A DNA stretch of 64,000 bases from Paracoccaceae bacterium (GTDB taxonomy: Bacteria; Pseudomonadota; Alphaproteobacteria; Rhodobacterales; Rhodobacteraceae). This document shows positions 49,449-56,798 of this stretch, one piece after another; the stretch's first letter is position 1, and each line of letters starts with the position of its first letter. The position numbers and the translations under genes were made by a program. The notes below the pieces were generated by a model, which worked only from the letters and a program-made list of their open reading frames with translations, was not told the origin of the DNA and searched no databases. Location of the stretch: NCBI GenBank assembly GCA_029862205.1, contig JAOTXT010000002.1, forward strand, positions 52,953-116,952, read 5' to 3'.

Positions 49449-50237
49449 ATGGCCCCAAACAACCCAACGGATGGAAATTCCACCATTCCCTCGATCCGGA
49501 CCGAGCGGATGGGGGCGGTGCTGCGCGTCACGTTCGATAATCCAGAACGCCGGAATGCCATCGGCACCGAGGCGCTTAACGGGCTCGACCGGCTGGCGGA
49601 CCGGATTGCCGAGGATCGCGGGGTCCGGGCTGTGATCGTGACGGGCGCGGGCGACCGGGCCTTCACCTCGGGGTTCGACTTGCGCGAACTGGCTGACTTC
49701 AGTCCGGAAGAGTTCATGCGCAGCCATTTCTCGCATGTGATCGAGAAGTGGGCGCGCCTGCCGGTGCCGGTGATCGGGGCCTTGAACGGCCATTGCATGG
49801 GCGGGGGTGTGCATGTGGCGGTGGCCTGCGACATCCGCCTCTCGGTGCCGGGCGTGCGGTTCATGATCCCGGCGGCGCGGTTCGGATTCGTTTATGTGCC
49901 TTGGGCGATCAAGCGGATCGCGCAGACGATGGGCACAAGTTTCGCCGCGCAGCTTCTGTATCTCGACACCGAGCTGACCGCCGAGCAATTGACCGGAAAT
50001 GGGTTCATCCACCGGATCGTGCCGGCGGAAGAGTTGGCCACAGCGGCCTTCGACCTGGCGGAAGGTGTCGCCGCACTTGCGCCGCTCGCGGTATCGGGAA
50101 TGAAGCAACTGGTGCGCGAGGAAATGGACGAGGAGGCAGTTCGCGCCGCGATGGCCCGCTGCGCCGGGTCCGAAGACGTGCGCGAGGGCCTGGCCGCGAT
50201 GCGCGAGAAGCGGGCACCGAAGTTCGAGGGGCGGTAG
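49449..50237 (+). CDS. Enoyl-CoA hydratase/isomerase family protein
   Basis: 262 residues from the ATG at 49449. Crotonase motifs: VTFDNPERRNAIGTEAL at about 28-44, DRAFTSGFDLRELADF near 75, and GALNGHCMGGGVHVAVACDIRLSV near 115-138, giving the oxyanion hole. The catalytic position region reads PAARFGFVYVPWAIKRIAQ, with no Glu at the second acidic site. It is therefore unclear whether it hydrates, isomerises or hydrolyses an acyl-CoA. It is monocistronic, divergent to the SDR unit and convergent with the IclR gene; a REP-like element lies between the latter two. Confidence 0.92.
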   Translation: MAPNNPTDGNSTIPSIRTERMGAVLRVTFDNPERRNAIGTEALNGLDRLADRIAEDRGVRAVIVTGAGDRAFTSGFDLRELADFSPEEFMRSHFSHVIEKWARLPVPVIGALNGHCMGGGVHVAVACDIRLSVPGVRFMIPAARFGFVYVPWAIKRIAQTMGTSFAAQLLYLDTELTAEQLTGNGFIHRIVPAEELATAAFDLAEGVAALAPLAVSGMKQLVREEMDEEAVRAAMARCAGSEDVREGLAAMREKRAPKFEGR

Positions 50238-50253
50238 GTGCTTGCCAGGATGT

Positions 50254-50320
50254 CCCGGGCCTGACCCCGGATCCCGATAATTTCCGACGTTCGTCGAGGC
50301 CCCGGCTCAAGGCCGGGGCA
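50254..50320. repeat. Bimodular palindromic (REP-like) element, copy 2
   Basis: Module A at 50254-50270 is CCCGGG-type with CCCCGG, and module B at 50293-50320 is GTCGAGGCCCCGGCTCAAGG followed by CCGGGGCA. It lies between the convergent hydratase and IclR genes. Copies are at 2013-2080 and 54112-54139. Confidence 0.7.
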
Positions 50321-50328
50321 GTGGGAAC

Positions 50329-51096
50329 TCATCCTCCCGTCGCCGCCGAGAACTCCCGCACCCCATCGATCAGTGCCGCATGCAGCTCCTCGTGGCGCGA
50401 TTGCAGGCGTTTGAACGAAGATCCGATCCCCACCGCCAAAGCGCGCTCGGCGCGCGGCAGCGGCAGCAGAGTCGCGATCGATCCGGCACCCTCGGTGATC
50501 AGGTTCGCCGTCTGGCACCAGCCCTGGCGGCGCGCGGCCTCGACCATCGACAGCACTTCGCGTTCGGCCAGGCGCGGGCCGCCCTCGCCCTCGTATTCCG
50601 CGTTATAGCGGCGCACGATCCGGCCGATCTCCGGGTCGGTTTTCAGCGTCAGCAGCATCAGCCCCAGGCCCGAGAGGTGCAGCGGCCGCCGCACGCCCGG
50701 GTGCAGATCGATCCGCACCAGATGGGGCGAGGTGATGATCGAGAGATATTGCATATAGAGCCCGCTTTCGGCCCCGATCAGGATTGTCTCGCCGGTGCGC
50801 TCGGAAAGATCGCGGGTCAGCGCGTGGATCCGCGCGATCACGTCGGTCGAGCCCAGCACCCAGTTGCCCAGGAACGCCAGGCGGACCGAGGGGCGGTAGC
50901 GCCTTGTCTCGGCCTCGAACTCGACGAAGCCCTTGGTGACCAGGCTTTTCATCAAGGTCGAGGTGCTGGACTGGGGAATTCCCAGACGCTCGACCAGTTC
51001 CGAGATCGTCAGCGAGCGGCGCTCGGATTCGAACACCTCGAAGATCGCCAGCACGCGGACCGCGGATTTGACCGTCTTTTCATTCACTGGCGCCAT
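50329..51096 (-). CDS. IclR-family transcriptional regulator
   Basis: 255 residues from the ATG at 51096; the longer frame to 51546 lies over the divergent SDR gene. The N-terminal winged helix has VKSAVRVLAIFEVFESERRSLTISELVERLGIPQSSTSTLMKSL, with recognition helix about 35-50. The C-terminal effector domain opens YRPSVRLAFLGNW and ends in GIGSSFKRLQSRHEE. IclR proteins bind small organic acids and control divergent catabolic genes. The palindrome CATCACCTATGTGATG at 51114-51129, 18 bp before its start, is a good operator candidate. The SDR gene on the other strand is the probable target. Confidence 0.93.
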   Translation of the reverse strand: MAPVNEKTVKSAVRVLAIFEVFESERRSLTISELVERLGIPQSSTSTLMKSLVTKGFVEFEAETRRYRPSVRLAFLGNWVLGSTDVIARIHALTRDLSERTGETILIGAESGLYMQYLSIITSPHLVRIDLHPGVRRPLHLSGLGLMLLTLKTDPEIGRIVRRYNAEYEGEGGPRLAEREVLSMVEAARRQGWCQTANLITEGAGSIATLLPLPRAERALAVGIGSSFKRLQSRHEELHAALIDGVREFSAATGG

Positions 51097-51113
51097 GGTC
51101 GGCGGGCCCTTTT

Positions 51114-51129
51114 CATCACCTATGTGATG
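51114..51129. promoter_or_regulatory. CATCAC-N4-GTGATG palindrome, putative IclR operator
   Basis: A perfect 6-bp inverted repeat with a 4-bp spacer lies in the 121-bp gap between the IclR gene (start 51096, minus) and the SDR gene (start 51218, plus). Position fits autoregulation by IclR or shared control; no experimental support. Confidence 0.5.
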
Positions 51130-51217
51130 GCCTAGCGCATATCCCGGTAGCATTCCAGTGGCTTGTGGCTTTTCGGCCAAGGGGTTATCGCAAGGTGGAA
51201 GAAATCGGGAGGATGCG

Positions 51218-51964
51218 ATGGCAGGCGTGGCTCTGGTAACGGGCGCGGGTTCGGGAATCGGCCGGGCCAGCGCCTTGGCTCTGATTGCCGATGGCTGGCA
51301 GGTGGCGCTGGTCGGCCGCCGCGCGGAAGCCTTGGATGAAACCGTGGGAATGGCGGCGGACCCGGGCCGCGCGTTGGCGGTTCCCTGCGACATCTCGGAT
51401 GCGGACCAGGTCGAGGCAGCGTTCGCTCGGACGGTCGAAGCGTTTGGCCGGCTGGACCTGCTCTTCAACAATGCGGGTTCGGGCACGCCGGCCAAGCCGA
51501 TCGACGAGAACACGCTGGATGAATGGCACATGGTGGTGGGCGTCAACCTGAACGGCGCTTTCTACTGCGCCCGCGCCGCCTTCGCCCAGATGCGCGGCCA
51601 GACACCCCAGGGCGGGCGCATCATCAATAACGGCTCGATCTCGGCACATGTGCCGCGCCCCGGTTCGGTGCCTTACACGACCACCAAGCACGCGATCACC
51701 GGGCTGACCCGCTGCCTGTCGCTGGACGGGCGGCCCTACAACATCGCCTGTGGACAGATCGACATCGGCAATGCCGAGACGCCGATGACCGAGCGGATGA
51801 CCAAGGGCGTGCCCCAGGCGGACGGCTCGATCGCGGTCGAGGACCGGATGGACGTGGCCCATGTGGCCGAGGCCATCGTGCAAATGGCGAATTATCCGCT
51901 CGAGACCAACGTGCAGTTCACTACCATCATGGCCACCAAGATGCCGTTCATTGGGCGGGGGTGA
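51218..51964 (+). CDS. SDR family oxidoreductase
   Basis: 248 residues from the ATG at 51218 with GGGAGG upstream; the earlier frame to 51158 is rejected. Classical motifs: [11 protein letters not shown] at 7-17, LLFNNAGSG near 85, Ser in NGSISAH and Tyr-x3-Lys in VPYTTTKHA. The C-terminal region after the active site ([21 protein letters not shown]) matches the group annotated as general dehydrogenases in catabolic units. It acts on an alcohol or ketone with NAD(P). Divergent from the IclR gene. A GTAGGGCGG repeat follows the stop. Confidence 0.94.
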   Translation: MAGVALVTGAGSGIGRASALALIADGWQVALVGRRAEALDETVGMAADPGRALAVPCDISDADQVEAAFARTVEAFGRLDLLFNNAGSGTPAKPIDENTLDEWHMVVGVNLNGAFYCARAAFAQMRGQTPQGGRIINNGSISAHVPRPGSVPYTTTKHAITGLTRCLSLDGRPYNIACGQIDIGNAETPMTERMTKGVPQADGSIAVEDRMDVAHVAEAIVQMANYPLETNVQFTTIMATKMPFIGRG

Positions 51965-51990
51965 CCATTGACCGGGCGTTGACCCGTGCG

Positions 51991-52040
51991 GTAGGGCGGG
52001 CTTCAGCCCGCCGAAAGTGGCGGGATAAATTCCGCCCTAC
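51991..52040. repeat. GTAGGGCGG/CCGCCCTAC inverted repeat overlapping a stop codon
   Basis: GTAGGGCGG (51991-51999) and CCGCCCTAC (52032-52040) enclose an inner hairpin GGCGGGCT-tc-AGCCCGCC. It separates the convergent SDR and alpha/beta-hydrolase genes. The last CTA (52037-52039) is the TAG stop of the hydrolase on the minus strand. It is related to the repeats at 46073-46195. Confidence 0.75.
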
Positions 52041-52882
52041 GATGCGATGCGGTCGAGGACGGGGGCGAGGTATCCCCGGAATTTCTCCGGGTCCTCGCTC
52101 ATCGGGAAATGCCCCAGCCCCTCCATGATGGTCACCTCAGCGCCGGGGATATGCGCCGCCGTCGCGCGCGTCGCTTCGGGCGTGCAGGAATAGTCGTATT
52201 CTCCGGTCAGCAGGTAGAGCGGGCAGCGCGCGGTATCGATTTCGGCCAGGCTCTTCGACACATCTCCGTCGATCGAATAGAAATGGAGATCACCTTTGAA
52301 GACGCCAGGACCGCCCTGCATGTAGTGCCAGAGGGTCTCCCACCGGTGCCGCGCTGGCGCGCCGGGGCCGACCAGTCCATAGCAATAGGCTGCGCAGACC
52401 TCGCCCCCGTGGATATGGGGTTTGTGCAGATAGGCGAGATCGAAATAGCGCTGCACGAAGGCCGAGGATTGCAGCCCGATGGCGGCGCGGAAATGCGCGG
52501 CATGACGCCAGGCCAGTTCCAGCACCACCCGCCCGCCGATCGAGCAGCCCATGACAACCGGGCGATCAAGTTCCAGCGCCCGGCTCACCGACATTATCAA
52601 ATCGACATAACCGTCTGTAGTTAGTAAATATTCTTCGTCTTGCCATCCCTCAGGCGGCGAGGATTTTCCGTGCCAGGGCATGTCGAATGCGATGACCCGG
52701 AACCGGTCCGTGACGGCAGGATCGTTCATCAGCGCTCGATATTGTCGGCCATCTGACCCGGCGGTGTGCAGGCAGAGCAGCGGGATACCGCTGCCCGCCT
52801 CCTCCCAGTACAGCCGATGGGGCCGCCCATGGATGTCCACTTGCATGTAGCGCCCGGTAATCGGTTCAATAGCCACGCTCAT
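52037..52882 (-). CDS. Alpha/beta-hydrolase
   Basis: 281 residues from the ATG at 52882 (ATGA overlap with the upstream small gene). Alpha/beta-hydrolase core: oxyanion HTAGSDGRQYRAL near 40, nucleophile elbow VVMGCSIGGRVV with Ser114 in G-C-S-I-G, acid in LTGEYDYSCTPE, and catalytic His in GLGHFPMSEDPE. No signal peptide, so cytosolic. It cleaves an ester, lactone or C-C bond; similarity of the WYE/PHRLYWEEAGSG N-terminus to meta-cleavage hydrolases is only suggestive. Coupled to an SCP2-like gene. Confidence 0.93.
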   Translation of the reverse strand: MSVAIEPITGRYMQVDIHGRPHRLYWEEAGSGIPLLCLHTAGSDGRQYRALMNDPAVTDRFRVIAFDMPWHGKSSPPEGWQDEEYLLTTDGYVDLIMSVSRALELDRPVVMGCSIGGRVVLELAWRHAAHFRAAIGLQSSAFVQRYFDLAYLHKPHIHGGEVCAAYCYGLVGPGAPARHRWETLWHYMQGGPGVFKGDLHFYSIDGDVSKSLAEIDTARCPLYLLTGEYDYSCTPEATRATAAHIPGAEVTIMEGLGHFPMSEDPEKFRGYLAPVLDRIAS

Positions 52883-53247
52883 GCCGTCCCCTCCAGCTTG
52901 CGCGGCGCTTCCAGCACCAGCTTCAGGTACAGCAGATTGGCCATCAGCAGGTCCAGGTCGCCCTCGAACCGCATCTTGCCCTCGCGGATCAGCGCGATCA
53001 GGTCGTGGTGGCGCGGTTTCGGCATCGGCTGCCAGAACTCGGCCCAGGCCTCGGTGCTGGCGCGGATCGCGAAGTGCCACTTCGAGACATTCATTTCGAC
53101 GGGGCGAACCGCCTCGATCCGGCCCTGGCGGATCGCAACCACATGGCCCCGGTCGCCCACCTCCAGCAGCATGTCCGCATTGGTCCAGCGGCCCCGGTGC
53201 ACCAAGGCCGGGTTGCCGTTCACCAGCTCTTGAAGATGCTCGATCAT
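52879..53247 (-). CDS. SCP2-like small protein
   Basis: 122 residues from the ATG at 53247 with GGAGG upstream; the stop overlaps the next start. The C-terminal half, FAIRASTEAWAEFWQPMPKPRHHDLIALIREGKMRFEGDLDLLMANLLYLKLVLE, has the strand-helix pattern of the sterol carrier protein 2 fold, with the GD motif near residue 95. Such domains bind acyl-CoA or hydrophobic ligands. With the hydrolase downstream it may present a hydrophobic substrate to that enzyme. The family call is from pattern only. Confidence 0.7.
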   Translation of the reverse strand: MIEHLQELVNGNPALVHRGRWTNADMLLEVGDRGHVVAIRQGRIEAVRPVEMNVSKWHFAIRASTEAWAEFWQPMPKPRHHDLIALIREGKMRFEGDLDLLMANLLYLKLVLEAPRKLEGTA

Positions 53248-53330
53248 TCTGTCCTCCGCCTGTCGCGATCCCATGCTTGCCTGAGCCGCCCGGGCGCTTC
53301 AAGCTGCGCCGAGCAACCAAGCGAGGGAAA

Positions 53331-54062
53331 ATGCGCTGGAAGACCGTTGGGATCATCGGCAATGCTCAGACCGAGGGGCCGGGCGCACCGGGACAGCGCG
53401 TGAACTTCCGATATATGGATGCGGTCGCGAGCATCGGCGCGGTGCCGCTGATCATCCCCGCCATGCCCGACACGCAAGATATTGGCCACCTGATCGAGAT
53501 CCTGGACGGGATCGTGCTGACCGGGGCGCGGCCAAATGTTCACCCGCGCCGTTTCGGCCACGAACCGGGGCCTGCCTACGAACCTTATGACGAGGATCGC
53601 GACGACGTGGCGCTCGCCCTGGTCCATGCGGCGGTCGAGGCCGGGCTGGCGCTGCTCGGCATCTGCCGCGGGATGCAGGAGATGAATGTGGCGTTCGGTG
53701 GCACCCTGTACCCGGAGATTCGCGACCTGCCCGGCCGCATGAACCACCGGATGCCCAAGGGCGAGACCGACCCGGAGGTGATCTACCGGCCGCGTCACAT
53801 CGTGCGCGTGACGCCCAGCGGGGTCTTCGCGGAGGTTTTCGGCACGGAAGAGGTTCTGGTCAACTCGCTCCACGGCCAGGGTATCCTGGAGGAGGGAGGA
53901 CGGATCGTCACCGAGGGCTGGGCCGAGGACGGAACCCAGGAAGCCATCCGCGTCGCCGAAGCGCCCGGTTTTGCGTTGGGCGTGCAATGGCACGCGGAAT
54001 ACGGGGCGGCGGACGATCCGGTGAACCGGCGGTTGTGGGAAGCGTTTGGCGCGGCCCTCTGA
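53331..54062 (+). CDS. Gamma-glutamyl-gamma-aminobutyrate hydrolase family (class I GATase-like)
   Basis: 243 residues from the ATG at 53331 (GAGGG upstream). Class I glutamine amidotransferase fold: nucleophile Cys112 in GICRGMQEMN, and catalytic His/Glu in VQWHAEY near 217. An early motif GIIGNAQTEGPG and the LTGARPNVHPRRFG loop are typical of PuuD-type hydrolases that release GABA or glutamate from gamma-glutamyl conjugates. It is transcribed divergently from the SCP2-like gene, 84 bp apart. It could process gamma-glutamylated amines; not in an operon with polyamine genes here. Confidence 0.93.
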   Translation: MRWKTVGIIGNAQTEGPGAPGQRVNFRYMDAVASIGAVPLIIPAMPDTQDIGHLIEILDGIVLTGARPNVHPRRFGHEPGPAYEPYDEDRDDVALALVHAAVEAGLALLGICRGMQEMNVAFGGTLYPEIRDLPGRMNHRMPKGETDPEVIYRPRHIVRVTPSGVFAEVFGTEEVLVNSLHGQGILEEGGRIVTEGWAEDGTQEAIRVAEAPGFALGVQWHAEYGAADDPVNRRLWEAFGAAL

Positions 54063-54111
54063 ACCTCGATGTCGCGCACTCGATGCGGGACCTCCATGGT
54101 TTCCGATGAAC

Positions 54112-54182
54112 GGCGAGGCCCCGGATCAAGTCCGGGGCATTGTTTCAAGCAACGGCCAAAGGTGCGTGCAAACGCGCACCTT
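54112..54182. repeat. REP-like module B (copy 3) plus an 8-8-8 hairpin
   Basis: Module B at 54112-54139 is GGCGAGGCCCCGGATCAAGT followed by CCGGGGCA. A separate hairpin AAGGTGCG-tgcaaacg-CGCACCTT occupies 54159-54182. They lie between the convergent GATase-like and serine hydrolase genes. Confidence 0.7.
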
Positions 54183-54230
54183 ACAGGGCGCCGGAGGTCT
54201 CGATATCCTCGGTCGTGAAGCCCGGGAACA

Positions 54231-55457
54231 TCAGTCCGTCAGCGCAGAATAGACCAGCGCCCGCAGCTCCTTCCTGATCGGATAGCTGGACGACGGAGAG
54301 AGCTGGGTCAGGAAGATCACCACCATCTCCTCGGCCGGGTCGACCCAATAGACGGTGCTCGCCATCCCGCCCCAGCCGAAATCGCCGGGGCTGCCGAGCG
54401 TCTGGGCGCGGGCCGGGTCCAGCATCACCCAGCCGCCGAGCCCGAAGCCGATCCCCTCGAACGAGACCTCGGCCCAGACCTTCTGGCCCATCGAGGCCAA
54501 ATCGCCGGGCAGGTGGTTCGAGGCCATCAGGCGCATGGTGCGCGGGCCAAGGATACGAACGCCGTCCAACTCGCCGCCACGGCGCTGCATCTCGGCGAAG
54601 CGCAGGTAATCGTCGGCGGTCGAGAGCAGTCCGCCGCCACCCGAGAACTGGGTAACCCGGTCGGCGCGGAACCCGGTCCCCGGGCCATCCTCGGTCAGCT
54701 TCATGCCGTCATCGTCGGTCCTGTTGTAGTGAGCGCCCAGGCGGTCCTGCTTTGCCTCGGGCACACCGAAGAACGTGTCGCCCATGCCCAACGGGCCCAG
54801 GATGTGATCGGCAAAGAACCGGTCGAGCGGCTGGCCCGAGATCACCTCGACCACGCGCCCCAGAACGTCGGTCGAGACCGAATAATTCCAGCGGCTGCCG
54901 GGCTCGAATCCCAGCGGCAGGGCGGCAAGCCGTTTCACCGTCTCGGCGAGATTTCCCTCGCGAACACTGAAATCGACCCCTGTCTCGCGATAGGTCTCGG
55001 CCAGCAGGCCAGGCTGAAACCGGTAGGTGAGCCCGGAAGTATGGGTCATCAGGTGGCGCAGCGTCATGCGCGTCTCGGCCGGCTCGACCTCGGTGATGCT
55101 CTTTGCGCCGGGCCACAGCACATGGCGCTCGGCGAATTCCGGGATAAAGGCGTCGACTGGATCATCCAGGCTGACCAGCGCCTGCTCGTAGAGCATCATT
55201 AGCGCGGTCGAGGTGATCGGCTTGGTCATCGAGTAGAACCGGGCGATCGTGTCGCGCTGCCAGGGCAGGGCACGCTCGACGTCTCGCTGGCCCGCGCATT
55301 CGCAATAGGCGACCTGACCGCGCCGGGCGATCAGGGTCTGTGCACCGGGGATCTTGCCCTGGTCGATATAGCGCTGCATCCAATCCGCGATCCGGGCGAG
55401 CCGTGCTGGGTCGAAGCCGAGTGTCGCTGGGTCGCCAGTGCCGATCGTCTGGGCCAT
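54231..55457 (-). CDS. Serine hydrolase of the class C beta-lactamase/esterase family
   Basis: 408 residues. SxxK motif Ser76-Met-Thr-Lys79 (FYSMTKP), then Tyr192 in WNYSVSTDVLG, and a third motif region near GFGLGGWVMLD, matching the esterase group rather than true beta-lactamases. No signal peptide, so cytosolic; acyl-ester or lactone hydrolysis is likely. Family members named EstB or 6-aminohexanoate hydrolases share this layout. It follows the CoA-transferase gene by 3 bp, so the two probably share a transcript. Confidence 0.93.
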   Translation of the reverse strand: MAQTIGTGDPATLGFDPARLARIADWMQRYIDQGKIPGAQTLIARRGQVAYCECAGQRDVERALPWQRDTIARFYSMTKPITSTALMMLYEQALVSLDDPVDAFIPEFAERHVLWPGAKSITEVEPAETRMTLRHLMTHTSGLTYRFQPGLLAETYRETGVDFSVREGNLAETVKRLAALPLGFEPGSRWNYSVSTDVLGRVVEVISGQPLDRFFADHILGPLGMGDTFFGVPEAKQDRLGAHYNRTDDDGMKLTEDGPGTGFRADRVTQFSGGGGLLSTADDYLRFAEMQRRGGELDGVRILGPRTMRLMASNHLPGDLASMGQKVWAEVSFEGIGFGLGGWVMLDPARAQTLGSPGDFGWGGMASTVYWVDPAEEMVVIFLTQLSPSSSYPIRKELRALVYSALTD

Positions 55458-55460
55458 TAC

Positions 55461-56657
55461 TTACGCCTGAAGTTTGTCGAGCGCGGCGCCCGAGGCGATC
55501 AGGTTCTCGATCTCCGTCTCCGAATACCCCGCCTCGGCCAGCACCGCGCGGGTGTCCTGGCCGAACCGGGGCGGGCGAAGGCGCGCTGCTTTTGGAGGGG
55601 TACGGCTCATCTTGATCGGGTTGCCCAGCGTCCGGAAACCGTCGATATCCACTGTCATCTCGCGGTGCCTCGTGTGGGGGTGGGCGACCACTTCGTGGGT
55701 CTCGAGCACGGGCCCGGCCGGCGCTCCCGTGCGCATTAGCGCCGCAGCTAGGTCCTCGCCATCCCATTCCGCCATCGAGGGGCCGAACTCGGCGCGCAGC
55801 GCGTGCTTGTTGACCAGCCGGTCCTTGTTCTTGCGGAAGCGCGGGTCGTCGATCAGATCTTCGCGGCCGATCGTCTCGCAGATCTTCCGGAACTGGGTGT
55901 CGTTGCCACCGGCGATGAAGACCTTGCAGGTCTTCGTCGGGAAGACGTCATAGGGCGAAAGGTTCGAATGGGTGTTGCCGGTGATCGTCGGGTGCTTGCC
56001 GCTGAGAAAATAGTTCGCGGCGTGCGGGAAGAGCAGCGATACGGCGGTGTCGTAGAGGGTCATGTCGATAAATTGGCCCCGCCCCGAATGGGACCGTTCG
56101 TAAAGCGCCATGGCGATGCCGAAGGCCGCCGCCATGCCAGTTCCGATATCGACGATGGGGATGCCGAGGCGGGTCGCCGGGCCTCCCTCCGGGCCGTTCA
56201 CGCTCATCATCCCGGCCTGCGCTTGCACCACCGCGTCATAGCCCGGCAGGCCCCCATGGGGGCCGTCGGCGCCGAAGCCCGAGATGCGGCAATGGATCAG
56301 GCGGGGGAAGCGGACTTTCAGCACCTCCTCGTAGCCGAGCCCCCATTTCTCCATGCCGCCTGGCTTGAAGTTCTCGATCAGCACATCCGCGGTCTCCAAA
56401 AGCCGCAGCAGCACTTCGCGCCCCTCGTCCATGCGCAGGTCCAGCGCCGCGCCGCGCTTGTTGCGGTTGACCCCCAGGAAGTAGGAGGCCGCGCCCGCCT
56501 CCTCGTCAAAGGGCGGGCCCCAGGCGCGCACGTCGTCGCCATGCGGCGGTTCGATCTTGATCACGTCCGCTCCGTGATCGCCCAGCCACTGGGTTCCGAA
56601 GGGCCCGCCCAGAACCCGGGTCAGGTCGATCACCTTGATGCCGTCAAGCGCGCCCAT
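55461..56657 (-). CDS. Class III CoA-transferase (CaiB/BaiF family)
   Basis: 398 residues from the ATG at 56657 with GGGAG upstream. Family features: GIKVIDLTRVLGGPFGTQWLGDHGADVIKIEPP at the start, FLGVNRNKRGAALDLRM near 65, and the catalytic Asp in GLPGYDAVVQAQAGMM (about 160-175). It moves CoA from one acid to another in the cytosol. Coupled with the serine hydrolase gene, and convergent with nothing to its left. It may act with the nearby hydrolase to activate or recycle an acid; substrate unknown. Confidence 0.95.
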   Translation of the reverse strand: MGALDGIKVIDLTRVLGGPFGTQWLGDHGADVIKIEPPHGDDVRAWGPPFDEEAGAASYFLGVNRNKRGAALDLRMDEGREVLLRLLETADVLIENFKPGGMEKWGLGYEEVLKVRFPRLIHCRISGFGADGPHGGLPGYDAVVQAQAGMMSVNGPEGGPATRLGIPIVDIGTGMAAAFGIAMALYERSHSGRGQFIDMTLYDTAVSLLFPHAANYFLSGKHPTITGNTHSNLSPYDVFPTKTCKVFIAGGNDTQFRKICETIGREDLIDDPRFRKNKDRLVNKHALRAEFGPSMAEWDGEDLAAALMRTGAPAGPVLETHEVVAHPHTRHREMTVDIDGFRTLGNPIKMSRTPPKAARLRPPRFGQDTRAVLAEAGYSETEIENLIASGAALDKLQA

Positions 56658-56798
56658 GCGGAATCTCCCTTGATGCGTATCCCGGGGGATAGAACCAGTG
56701 CTTCGCGGGCGCAAGCACCGTGGCCGGCCATATCAGCGGGAAGATTTGCGCTGGCCTCACGGCACTTTGTCCTGTGCAGCCCGACAGTCACCGGTAAA

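Noticed and set aside
55803..56798. N-terminal extension of the E1-like frame (plus strand)
   Set aside because: It is antisense to the CoA-transferase gene, lacks family similarity and contains Asp/His/Arg-rich shadow composition.
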